This document shows positions 19,344 to 26,986 of a stretch of 64,000 nucleotides of DNA, in pieces. The notes under the pieces were generated by a model. That model saw only the letters and a program-made list of their open reading frames with translations, searched no databases and was not told the origin of the DNA. The DNA comes from G963666705 sp963666705. GTDB lineage: Bacteria > Pseudomonadota > Alphaproteobacteria > CADEGL01. The position numbers and the translations under genes were made by a program. Location: NCBI GenBank assembly GCA_963666705.2, contig CAXXKO010000024.1, positions 186,001-250,000 of the forward strand, given 5' to 3'. Every line of letters starts with the position of its first letter. Positions within the stretch are counted from its first letter, which is position 1.

Positions 19344-19829
19344 ATGGCCGACGTGATTGAACATGGGACACCGCCGACCGAAGCAAGGGAGCTGGAACGG
19401 GTGGCGAACCTGCTCGGCGGCACGCGGACCCTTCGGCGCGCGATTCGGGACCCGCTCGACGCCCATGAGATGCTTCTCCAGGGCTTGCCGGGGCAGGCAT
19501 TGTCGCACCTCATCGACAACCTCGCGATCCTCCGGATGCACGGCTCGCTCGAGAAGGCGGTCGGGATGAGCCTGCGTACCTTCCAGCGCCGAAGGGGCTC
19601 GCCGGCGAAGCCGCTCAGCAAGGAGCAGAGCGGGAGAATCTGGAAGTTTGCCGAAATTCTGGCCAAGGCGACCGAGGTGCTCGGGTCGCGGGAAGAGGCG
19701 GAGCAATGGCTGGAGCGTCCGGCCATCGGCCTGGATCAGCGGCGCCCGATCGACCTCTTGGAGACGCCCGCCGGCGTGGCGCTGGTCGAGGACTTCTTGA
19801 GGCGGCTCGAGTACGGCGTTTACGTATGA
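19344..19829 (+). CDS. Xre/MbcA/ParS-type antitoxin (DUF2384)
   Basis: 161 residues. The N-terminal two thirds are a helical Xre-like DNA-binding region (LSHLIDNLAILRMHGSLEKAVGMSLRTFQRRR). The C-terminal RPIDLLETPAGVALVEDFLRRL is the MbcA/ParS toxin-binding module, usually seen as GLxxRxPIDLLxTxxG. GGAGG stands 7 bases before the ATG. Its TGA overlaps the toxin ATG (ATGA), the usual antitoxin-first order of RES/Xre modules. It is expected to neutralise the downstream RES toxin and repress its own promoter. Confidence 0.92.
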   Translation: MADVIEHGTPPTEARELERVANLLGGTRTLRRAIRDPLDAHEMLLQGLPGQALSHLIDNLAILRMHGSLEKAVGMSLRTFQRRRGSPAKPLSKEQSGRIWKFAEILAKATEVLGSREEAEQWLERPAIGLDQRRPIDLLETPAGVALVEDFLRRLEYGVYV

Positions 19830-20335
19830 CGCCGCTGCCGGCGCCGCTTGGCGGTCGCGACCTCGTGGCGTGGCGCCTGGATCGAGCGGGGTTTGCCGCG
19901 GCCTGGGACAGTGGCGAGGGCGCCTTCAGGTATGGCGGGCGCTGGAACACGAGGGGCGTCCGCGCCGTGTACTGCTCGATCGACCCGGCCACGGCCATCC
20001 TCGAGGTCGCGGTACACACGGGCTTCAAGGCGCTGGACACGGTCCCACACGTCCTGACATCGATGACCGTATCCGAGCCCGCGAGCGTTCACGTCGTCGA
20101 TCCGGCATCCGTTCCCGACCCCGGCTGGTTGCGGCCGGGCATCCCGGGCGCCGGGCAACAGATTTTCGGAGGCGACCTGCTCGCCCGGCACGATTTCATA
20201 GCGATCCCAAGCACGGTATCTTCCAATAGCTGGAACCTGATCTTCGTCGGCACCGACGCGGCCGGTTCCTACGCCCTCCGCTCGCAAGAGCCCTTCGCCC
20301 TCGACCCGCGCCTCCATCCACCAACAACGCCCTGA
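19826..20335 (+). CDS. RES-domain toxin
   Basis: 169 residues. It has the RES-domain elements in order: AWRLDRAGFAAAW, the RYGGRWNTRGVRAVYCS core that carries the Arg and neighbouring catalytic region, the EVAVHTGF helix and an IFVGTDAAGSYALRSQEPFALDPRL end. Known RES toxins (for example MbcT) degrade NAD+ by phosphorolysis or hydrolysis in the cytoplasm. The four-base overlap with the antitoxin gene confirms the pair. No truncation or frameshift is seen, so the module looks functional. A family C repeat follows directly after the stop. Confidence 0.92.
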   Translation: MTPLPAPLGGRDLVAWRLDRAGFAAAWDSGEGAFRYGGRWNTRGVRAVYCSIDPATAILEVAVHTGFKALDTVPHVLTSMTVSEPASVHVVDPASVPDPGWLRPGIPGAGQQIFGGDLLARHDFIAIPSTVSSNSWNLIFVGTDAAGSYALRSQEPFALDPRLHPPTTP

Positions 20336-20341
20336 GACGGA

Positions 20342-20493
20342 CTTGGAGCGATTCCACCTCGACTGGATTCGCTCCAGGCCGCAAGGCGGCCCGCCGGTAA
20401 TCCGGCGCGCCCGCGCAGGCGCGGACCTCTCGGTCCGCTGCCGCGAGCGAAACAATCGCTAGAGTGGGGCCGATCGAAGCGGAACCGCTCTAG
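20342..20493. repeat. interspersed inverted-repeat element, family C, copy 1
   Basis: About 150 bp starting near TTGGAGCGATTCCACCTCGA and ending GATCGAAGCGGAACCGCTCTAG. The two ends are imperfect inverted repeats. A second copy is at 33728-33888 with the same internal GCGCAGGCGCGGAC and GGTCCGCTGCCGCGAGCGAAA blocks. It lies between the RES toxin and a convergent ABC permease gene. Confidence 0.8.
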
Positions 20494-20501
20494 CCGCCCC
20501 C

Positions 20502-21443
20502 CTACCGATGCACCGCCCTGGGGTCGAAGGCGTCCTGGAGGCCGTCGCCGAGGAAGTTGAAGGCGATGACCGTGAGGAAGATCAGGAGGCCGGGGTAGAG
20601 CACCAATTCGGGCGTCGACCAGATCAGCTCCTGGGCGCCCGTCAGCATGTTGCCCCAGCTCGGCAGCGGCGGCTGGATGCCGAGGCCGAGGAAGCTCAGG
20701 ACCGATTCGAACAGCACGATATTGCCGACCGAGAGGGTGGTGGCGACGATCACGGGCGAGATCACGCTGGGCAGGATGTGGACCCGCATGATGCGCCCGC
20801 CGCTCGCCCCCATGGCCCGGGCGGCGCGCACGAACTCGCGCTCGCGCACCGAGAGGGTGGCGCCGCGCACGAGCCGCGCCACCGTGGTCCAGCCGACGAG
20901 GGAGATGATGGCGATGAGGCGGTAGAGGTCGGCCGTCTGGGATTGCGCCACCTCGGTCGGCAGGCCGAGCTTCGAGAGGTCGATCCTGGCCAGGACGATG
21001 AGCAGCGGCAGGAGCGGGAGCGCGATCACCCCGTCCGTCACCCGCATGAGGAGGGCGTCGAGCCGGCCCCCGCGATAGCCTGCGACGATCCCGATCGCGG
21101 TGCCGATGACGGCCGAGATCAGCGCCGTCACCAGGCCCACGAAGAGCGAGACCTGGCCGCCGTACAGGAGGCGCAGGAAGACGTCGCGCCCCAGCTCGTC
21201 CGTGCCCAGGGGATGGCTGGGGGAAGGCGATTGGAAGCGGTTGAAGAGGTCGACCGTGTTGGCGTCGTGGCCGAGCAGGGCCTCCATCCCCGGCGCCGCC
21301 GCCGTCACCAGCACCAGGGCCGCGAGCACCAGCGCGCTCGCCGCCGCCAGGCGGTGCTCGAGGAAGCGCCGCCACATGAGCCGGGCCATGGAGCGGCCCG
21401 CGGCCGCCCGCGCAGGGGCGCCCTCGCGCGCCGCGCCGCTCAT
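20502..21443 (-). CDS. ABC transporter permease, DppC/OppC type
   Basis: 313 residues. The leading helix is followed by HPLGTDELGRDVFLRLLYGG, the hallmark of the second permease of peptide/nickel importers. The EAA loop RAARAMGASGGRIMRVHILP lies around residue 205. About six membrane helices are visible. It overlaps the DppB-type gene by four bases (ATGA) and is last in the pyrE-SBP-permease-permease order. No ATP-binding gene follows on this strand, so the motor subunits must be encoded elsewhere. Confidence 0.9.
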   Translation of the reverse strand: MSGAAREGAPARAAAGRSMARLMWRRFLEHRLAAASALVLAALVLVTAAAPGMEALLGHDANTVDLFNRFQSPSPSHPLGTDELGRDVFLRLLYGGQVSLFVGLVTALISAVIGTAIGIVAGYRGGRLDALLMRVTDGVIALPLLPLLIVLARIDLSKLGLPTEVAQSQTADLYRLIAIISLVGWTTVARLVRGATLSVREREFVRAARAMGASGGRIMRVHILPSVISPVIVATTLSVGNIVLFESVLSFLGLGIQPPLPSWGNMLTGAQELIWSTPELVLYPGLLIFLTVIAFNFLGDGLQDAFDPRAVHR

Positions 21444-22408
21444 ACTGGTCGCTCCCGCCCGTACTCGATGCGGGGGTCGAGCCAGGCATAGACCAGGTCG
21501 GCGCCGAGATTGGAGGCGAGGGTCAGGAGGGTGGCGAAGAGGAACCCGGCCAGGGCCAGGTTGAAGTCGTTGCCCATGGTGGCGTCGTAGATCAGCTTGC
21601 CCATGCCGGGGTAGGCGAACACGGTCTCGGTGATCAGCGCGCCCGAGAACAGGCCGCCGAAATTGAGGGCGATGATGGTCACCACGGGGACCAGCGCGCT
21701 CCGCATGGCGTGGCTGACGACCACGCGCAGCTCCCCCGCTCCCTTGGCCCGCGCCGTGCGGATGAAGTCCATGCGCAGGGTCTCGATCATGGCCGCGCGC
21801 ATGAAGCGCGTGTAGCCGGCGATGCTGGCGAGGGTGAGGGTGAGGGCGGGCAGCACCAGGTGGCGAAGCGAATCCAGGAGACCCTCCTGGCCCACCGTGC
21901 TCCGGCCCCCCGCCGGCAGCCAGCCGAGCCCGACCGCGAACCCCATGATGAGGAGGAGGGCGAGCCAGAAGGGCGGGACCGATATGCCGGCGAAGCAGAA
22001 GAGGTTGATGGCGTGGTCGGCGCGCGAGTAGGGGCGGAGCGCCGCATAGACCCCGACCGGGATGGCGATCAGTAGCGAGAGCACGAAGGAGATGCCCATG
22101 AGGATGCCGGTGTTCAGGAGGCGCGGCCCGATCACCTCGGGCACCGGCCGGGCGAAGAGGCGGGAGTAGCCTAGGTCGCCGCCGAGCGCGGCCAGGAGCC
22201 AGTTGCCGTAGCGCTCCCAGATCGGCAGGTCGAGGCCGTAGAGTGCCCGCAGGCGCGCGGCGTCCGCGGGTGTGAGGTCCGGGTCCGCGCTCACCATCAG
22301 ATCGATGGGGTCGCCCGGCATCAGCCCGATCAGCAGGTAGATCAGGAAGCTCATCAGCAGCAGCACGACCAGCATCTGGCCGAGCCGGTGGGCGAGGTAG
22401 CGGGTCAC
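21440..22408 (-). CDS. ABC transporter permease, DppB/OppB type
   Basis: 322 residues. The N terminus MTRYLAHRLGQMLVVLLLMS and the periplasmic MPGDPIDLM segment are typical of DppB-type permeases. The EAA loop is FIRTARAKGAGELRVVVSHAM near residue 215. VFAYPGMGKLIYDA and the terminal DLVYAWLDPRIEYG are also conserved family blocks. It overlaps the DppC-type gene by four bases. It forms the inner-membrane channel with that partner for the substrate brought by the family 5 binding protein just upstream. Confidence 0.92.
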   Translation of the reverse strand: MTRYLAHRLGQMLVVLLLMSFLIYLLIGLMPGDPIDLMVSADPDLTPADAARLRALYGLDLPIWERYGNWLLAALGGDLGYSRLFARPVPEVIGPRLLNTGILMGISFVLSLLIAIPVGVYAALRPYSRADHAINLFCFAGISVPPFWLALLLIMGFAVGLGWLPAGGRSTVGQEGLLDSLRHLVLPALTLTLASIAGYTRFMRAAMIETLRMDFIRTARAKGAGELRVVVSHAMRSALVPVVTIIALNFGGLFSGALITETVFAYPGMGKLIYDATMGNDFNLALAGFLFATLLTLASNLGADLVYAWLDPRIEYGRERPV

Positions 22409-22433
22409 GCGCCGCCCCGGCCGGTTGTCGGGT

Positions 22434-24125
22434 TCACTCCTCCACCCGCCAGTCCTCGACCCACAGGGTGGAGGAGTACTGGTGCCCCGTGGGGACGATG
22501 CCCTTGAGCCATTTGGGGAAGATGAAGGGGTTGGCGCGGAAATAGAGGGGTAGGACCGGCAGCTTCTCGAGATAGATGGCCTGCAGCCGGTACCACATCG
22601 CTCGCCGCTTCTCGCGGTCGAGCTCGACCTCGATGCCGTCGATCAGCGCGTCGACCTCCTCATCCTTGAAGCCCGTATAGTTCTGGCCGGCCCAGTTGTT
22701 CTCGGCCGTGGGGATCTGGTCCGAGCGGAGTGTCGTGCGCGGCACGTTCTCGGGCGAGCTGATCCAGGCGAACATGGCCATGGCGCCGAATTCGCGCCGC
22801 GTCACCGTCTCGCCGAAGAACACCCGCGCTGGCTCGTTGCGGATGCGCGCGTCCACGCCGATGCCCTTCCACTGGCTCTGCAACACCTGCTCGACCAGCT
22901 CGCGCGTGCGGTTGCCCGCCGTGGTCATGAGCATGAGGCGCAGGGGCTCGCCGGCCCCGTTGTGGCGCACCCCGTCCCGCATCTCGGCCCAGCCGGCCTC
23001 GTCGAGCAGCGCCGCCGCCGCCTCCGGGTCGTGGGCGTAGTGGGGCAGGTCCGCATCGTAGACCCAGTCGAGCGGGCTCACGAAGCCGTGGGCGACCGGC
23101 TGCCGGCCGCCGAACAGTTGCTCGCTGATGGCCTCCCGGTCGAGGGCGAGGAGGAGGGCGCGGCGCACCCGCGCGTCCTGGAGGATGGGGTTCGCCAGAT
23201 CGAGGTCGATATGCTCGTAGGCGAGGCCGAGGCGGTATTCGGTATCGAAGCGGACGCCGTGGCGCGCTTCGAAGGCCAGCGCCTGATCGATGGTGAGGCC
23301 CAATTCGCCAGCGATGTAATCGACCCCGCCCGAGAGCAGGTTGGCTTCGAGCGCCGCCGTATTCTCGATCACCCGCACGACGATGCGCTCGAATTGGGGC
23401 CGCTTGCCCCACCAGGTCTCGTTCCGCTCCAGCACCACATGGGCGCCGGGGGAGACTTGGGTGATGCGGTAGGGGCCGAAATAGAGGCCGGGGTTCGTGG
23501 TGTCCGTATCGAAGAGGGTGCGCTTCCTGTATTCGGCCGGCTCGGCGAAGGCGGCGCGCTCCAGGTGCGCGGGCAGGAGGGTGAGCCCGCTCATGTCGTT
23601 ATAGTCGAAGGTCACCCGATCGACATGGACGATCGCCGTCTTCTCGTCCACCACCTCGATATCGAGGATGCGGCGGAAGGCTTCGAAATTGCCCACCCCG
23701 CTCTGGGGGTGCTTGCCCACCTCCCAGGTGAAGACCAGGTCCGCCGTGCTCACCGGCACCCCGTCGCCCCAGGTGGCTTCCGGGTGGATCGTGACGGTCA
23801 GCGCGATGCCCTCACTGGCCCCGGTCTCTTCGTTCACGGCGGCCAGAGGCTCGATCCTGGCGAGCCCGTTCTCGAGCGTCGGCAGCTCGGTGCAGACGAG
23901 GCAGACAAGCTCCCACGCGGCGTTGTAGGCCGTCAGTGGCCGCCGCGTCATGGCCAGGATATAGGACTTGGCCAGCATCGAATCGATCAGCGGATTGAAG
24001 GTCGAGGGGAACTGGGTGATGCCGATGGTGAGGGACTCGCGCGCCGCGCGCGCGCGGCCGCCGGGCAGTGTGAAGAGCCCCGCTACCAGGGCGAGCAACA
24101 GCAACAGTGCCCCACGCCGCGCCAT
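22434..24125 (-). CDS. ABC transporter substrate-binding protein, family 5 (peptide/nickel type)
   Basis: 563 residues. The ATG at 24125 opens a signal peptide (GALLLLLALVAGLFTLPGGRARA). The mature protein has the SBP_bac_5 features ATWGDGVPVSTADLVFTWEV, LPAHLERAAFAEP, GPYRITQ, ARVRRALLLALDREAI and a C-terminal YRLQAIYLEKLPVLPLYFRA. It should deliver oligopeptides or similar compounds to the DppB/DppC pair. Only four bases separate it from the pyrE stop, so it belongs to the same transcript as pyrE, an unusual association. Confidence 0.9.
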   Translation of the reverse strand: MARRGALLLLLALVAGLFTLPGGRARAARESLTIGITQFPSTFNPLIDSMLAKSYILAMTRRPLTAYNAAWELVCLVCTELPTLENGLARIEPLAAVNEETGASEGIALTVTIHPEATWGDGVPVSTADLVFTWEVGKHPQSGVGNFEAFRRILDIEVVDEKTAIVHVDRVTFDYNDMSGLTLLPAHLERAAFAEPAEYRKRTLFDTDTTNPGLYFGPYRITQVSPGAHVVLERNETWWGKRPQFERIVVRVIENTAALEANLLSGGVDYIAGELGLTIDQALAFEARHGVRFDTEYRLGLAYEHIDLDLANPILQDARVRRALLLALDREAISEQLFGGRQPVAHGFVSPLDWVYDADLPHYAHDPEAAAALLDEAGWAEMRDGVRHNGAGEPLRLMLMTTAGNRTRELVEQVLQSQWKGIGVDARIRNEPARVFFGETVTRREFGAMAMFAWISSPENVPRTTLRSDQIPTAENNWAGQNYTGFKDEEVDALIDGIEVELDREKRRAMWYRLQAIYLEKLPVLPLYFRANPFIFPKWLKGIVPTGHQYSSTLWVEDWRVEE

Positions 24126-24129
24126 GGCG

Positions 24130-24792
24130 TCAGCCGGCCTGTGCCGCGCCCCAGCCGTCGGGATCGGCGAGGAATGCCTCGATGCTGTCCAGCACCGTGG
24201 CCGGGAAGTCCTTGCCCCGGCGCGCCTCGTCGAGCACGTCGTGCCAGGTGGCGAGCGCGAGGAGGCGCACGTCCTTCTCTGCCAGGGCGGCGATGCTCTC
24301 GGGAAAGATGCCGTAGTGGAAGACCACGAAGGCATCGCTCACCCGCGCGCCCGCCTTGCGCAGGGCGTTGATGAAGATGAGCTTGCTGCCGCCGTCCGTC
24401 GCCAGGTCCTCGACCAGCAGCACGCGCCAGCCCTCGGGCATATCGCCCTCGATCTGGGCCATGCGGCCGAAGCCCTTGGGCGCCTTGCGCACGTAGAGCA
24501 TGGGCAGGTCGAGCCGGTCGGCGATCCAGGCGGCGTAGGGGATGCCCGCCGTCTCGCCGCCGGCGACGGCGTCGATATTGTGGGGCCCGATCTCGCGGAT
24601 GATGAGCGTCATGGCCTGTTCGATCACGCCGTCGCGCGCGGCGGGGAAGGAGATGACCTTGCGGCAGTCGATATAGACCGGGCTCAGCCGTCCCGAGGTG
24701 AAGGTGTAGGGCTCGTCGGGGCGGAAGTTGACCGCCCCGATGTCGAGCAGCATTCGCGCGGTGACCCGTGCCGCCTCGGCCGCCTCGTCCAT
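24130..24792 (-). CDS. pyrE: orotate phosphoribosyltransferase
   Basis: 220 residues. It carries the PRPP-binding motif VLLVEDLATDGGSK near residue 124, LSPVYIDCRKVISFP and the AVAGGETAGIPYAAWIADRL loop of OPRTases. The enzyme makes orotidine 5-phosphate from orotate and PRPP in pyrimidine synthesis. It is the first gene of a run with a peptide-type transporter, and four bases separate its stop from the binding-protein ATG. It may be the housekeeping enzyme or a paralogue using another base; the window cannot tell. The region is divergent from the SH3 gene. Confidence 0.88.
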   Translation of the reverse strand: MDEAAEAARVTARMLLDIGAVNFRPDEPYTFTSGRLSPVYIDCRKVISFPAARDGVIEQAMTLIIREIGPHNIDAVAGGETAGIPYAAWIADRLDLPMLYVRKAPKGFGRMAQIEGDMPEGWRVLLVEDLATDGGSKLIFINALRKAGARVSDAFVVFHYGIFPESIAALAEKDVRLLALATWHDVLDEARRGKDFPATVLDSIEAFLADPDGWGAAQAG

Positions 24793-24950
24793 GCCTCCCG
24801 TCCCCGATTGGTGCCGTCCGTCCCGCGACGGGTTTAGGCCGTCGCGCGCGCCGAGGCAATGGCTTCCTGGCCGCTTGCCCGTACACAGGCAGCACGGTCT
24901 CGGCTAAGATCGTCCCCAATCGCGATGCAATGCCCATATCATGGCCGGTC

Positions 24951-25508
24951 ATGACTGTCGCGCCGTCCACCCTACGCCTCGGTCTTGCCGGGCTCGTCCT
25001 TTATCTCGCCGCGGCGGGCCTGGGGTCCGTTCTCGCCGGGGCAGAGGACGAGGCCGAGGTGGTCGCCCGCGCGCTCAATATCCGCGGCGGGCCGGGCACC
25101 CGCTACGAGATCGTCGAGACCGTGCACCGGGGCGAGATGCTGCCCATCGAGGAAGTGGTGGGGAAGTGGGCGCGTCTCAAATGGGACCGCGCGGCCTGGG
25201 TGCTGGTGAGGTACGTCAAGCTGCCGGAGAGGTTCCTGGTGGATGGGTTCGTTGAGAAGGAGGACGCCTTCCTCGGCTGGGCCGGCGCCAACGACGCCAT
25301 CGAGGAGCTCGTCATCCGCGGGCGCGGCGTGCTCTGGGTCGTGCTCGCGCCGCACGCCTACGAGTCGGAGGAGGACGTGCGGGCGCTCGCCAGCGGGCTC
25401 GCCTGCGGCTATCGCGAGCGCACCGGCTTCGACGGCCGCGTCATCGCCACCGTGTGGCCCGAATCGGGGCCGGGCGCGGCCTGGGTCGCGCGCGAGACGT
25501 GCGGCTAG
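24951..25508 (+). CDS. exported SH3-domain protein
   Basis: 185 residues from the ATG at 24951 that opens a signal peptide (LRLGLAGLVLYLAAAGLGSVLAG). A bacterial SH3 domain covers about residues 38-90 (ARALNIRGGPGTRYEIVETV, WARLKWDRAAWVLVRYVKL). The C-terminal 90 residues (VLAPHAYESEEDVRALASGL) have no family I recognise and end in two cysteines that could form a disulphide with C147. SH3_3 modules in the periplasm often bind peptidoglycan. The TAG stop is the first three bases of the family B repeat that follows. Confidence 0.75.
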   Translation: MTVAPSTLRLGLAGLVLYLAAAGLGSVLAGAEDEAEVVARALNIRGGPGTRYEIVETVHRGEMLPIEEVVGKWARLKWDRAAWVLVRYVKLPERFLVDGFVEKEDAFLGWAGANDAIEELVIRGRGVLWVVLAPHAYESEEDVRALASGLACGYRERTGFDGRVIATVWPESGPGAAWVARETCG

Positions 25509-25698
25509 TGGAACGAACACGACCGAAGAGACCCCCTCTCCCCACTGGGGAGAGGGTCGGGGTGAGGGGTGCGCGTCCTCGCGCCGCATAGAGTCTTTTG
25601 GCCGCCTGCCGGCGGCCGCCCCCTCACCCGGCGCGCTCCACGCGCCACCCTCTCCCCGATGGGGAGAGGGTCCGAAACGTCAGACTCGATCCATTGGT
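25506..25698. repeat. CTAG-flanked inverted-repeat element, family B, copy 2 (inverted)
   Basis: It reads in the opposite orientation to copies 1 and 3 and starts CTAGTGGAACGAAC. The CCCTCTCCCC/GGGGAGAGGG hairpins and the GGCCGCCTGCCGGCGGCC centre are present; the right end is degenerate (GATCCATTGG). It fills the gap between the convergent SH3 and oxidase-fold genes and supplies the SH3 gene stop codon. Confidence 0.85.
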
Positions 25699-25710
25699 CC
25701 GCCGCCGGCC

Positions 25711-26133
25711 TCAGTAGGAGCGGATGCGCGTCGGCGTCAACTCGATCAGCACGAAGTCGTCCGACTTCTCCCAATAGGCGATGGTTTTGCCCGAGCTCTC
25801 GGTGTCGGGATAGACCTTGGGGTCGTAATAGAGCTTGGCGCAATTGAGCGCGAGTTCCTTGCCACCCTCTTCGAGCAGCTCGACGGTGCCTTCGACCGTG
25901 ACCCAGGACTCCTTCGCCCCCACCGGGTCGGCCACGCTCAAGCATGCGCGCGAATCCTTCTTGAGGCGCCGGATCTTGCCCGTGTCGTGGTTCGAGAACA
26001 TGCGGATCGTCTCGCCGTCCCAGTCGTACCAGATCGGTAGCGCGTTGGGCGAGCCGTCCTCGTTGAGGGTACAGAGAGTCCCGATTCGGAGCTCCTTCAG
26101 GAATGCATCGCACGCCGCCTTGCTCATGCCCAC
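25711..26133 (-). CDS. pyridoxamine 5-phosphate oxidase-fold flavin/F420-binding protein
   Basis: 140 residues of the split-barrel PNPOx family. ELRIGTLCTLNEDGSPNALPIWYDWDG opens the barrel, and KIRRLKKDSRACLSVAD and WVTVEGTVELLEEGG follow in the order seen in PPOX-class F420/FMN-dependent proteins. Such enzymes bind FMN or F420 in the cytoplasm and reduce various substrates. The real substrate cannot be inferred. It is convergent to the SH3 gene with a family B repeat between, and 121 bp separate its start from the livF-like gene end. Confidence 0.85.
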   Translation of the reverse strand: MGMSKAACDAFLKELRIGTLCTLNEDGSPNALPIWYDWDGETIRMFSNHDTGKIRRLKKDSRACLSVADPVGAKESWVTVEGTVELLEEGGKELALNCAKLYYDPKVYPDTESSGKTIAYWEKSDDFVLIELTPTRIRSY

Positions 26134-26254
26134 GTCGCGTCTCCCCTCTCGATTTCTGGATGGTTTCGGTTAGAAGCGCGCCAGCGGGCGCTTCCCAGTT
26201 GGCGGCGAAGGTAGCAGAAAGCAGTGCGCGAGGCGAAGCCGATTGTTGGGCTCC

Positions 26255-26986
26255 CTACGTTCCGCCGGCCGGGACCGACCGCCCGAGCATGACCGCCTCG
26301 AGGACGCCGCCCGCGCCGAGCTGCTTGGGCGTCCCCTCGGCGACGATGCGGCCGAGGCCGAGGAGGATAGCGCGGTCGGCTGCGTCCAGCGCCAGGGCGG
26401 CGTTCTGCTCGGCCAGGAGGACGGCGGTGCCGCTGGCGGCGATCCCGCGCACCTTCTCCAGCACCTCGCGCACCAGGAGGGGGGCGAGGCCGAGGGAGGG
26501 CTCGTCGAGGAGCAAGACCCGCGGCGCCGCCATCAGCGCGCGGCCGATGGCCAGCATCTGCTGCTGGCCGCCCGAGAGCTGCCAGGCCGGCGTGCGCGCT
26601 TTCGCGGCGAGCTGGGGGAACAGGGCCAGGACCTCGTCGAGGCGCCGCTCGCGCTCGCGCCGCCCGGCGCGCGCGGCGACCTCCAGATTCTCGCGCGCGG
26701 TCATGCCGGCGAAGACCCGCCGGCCTTCGGGCACGTAGGCGAGGCCGCGGGCAGCCCGGCGCTCGGGCGCGAGCGCGCCGATGCCCGCACCGTCCAGCAA
26801 CACCGTGCCCGCGCGCGCGGGTGTGAGGCCCATGGCGGCGCGCAGGAGGGTGGATTTGCCCGCCCCGTTGGCGCCGACCAGCGCCACCACCTCGCCGGGG
26901 GCCAGCGCCAGGCTCACATCGTCGAGCGCCACCGCGCCACGATAGGCGACCGTGAGACCGCGGATCTCGAGGACCGGCGCGCTCAT
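26255..26986 (-). CDS. livF-like: ABC transporter ATP-binding protein, LivF type
   Basis: 243 residues from the ATG at 26986. Walker A GANGAGKST is near residue 38, the signature LSGGQQQMLAIGRALM near 139, and Walker B VLLLDEPSLGLAP near 160. The GLAYVPEGRRVFAGMTARENL segment is characteristic of LivF. It overlaps the fused LivM-LivG gene by four bases and is the last gene of the TPP-riboswitch-led operon. It is expected to work with the ATPase half of the fusion to drive import. Confidence 0.93.
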   Translation of the reverse strand: MSAPVLEIRGLTVAYRGAVALDDVSLALAPGEVVALVGANGAGKSTLLRAAMGLTPARAGTVLLDGAGIGALAPERRAARGLAYVPEGRRVFAGMTARENLEVAARAGRRERERRLDEVLALFPQLAAKARTPAWQLSGGQQQMLAIGRALMAAPRVLLLDEPSLGLAPLLVREVLEKVRGIAASGTAVLLAEQNAALALDAADRAILLGLGRIVAEGTPKQLGAGGVLEAVMLGRSVPAGGT

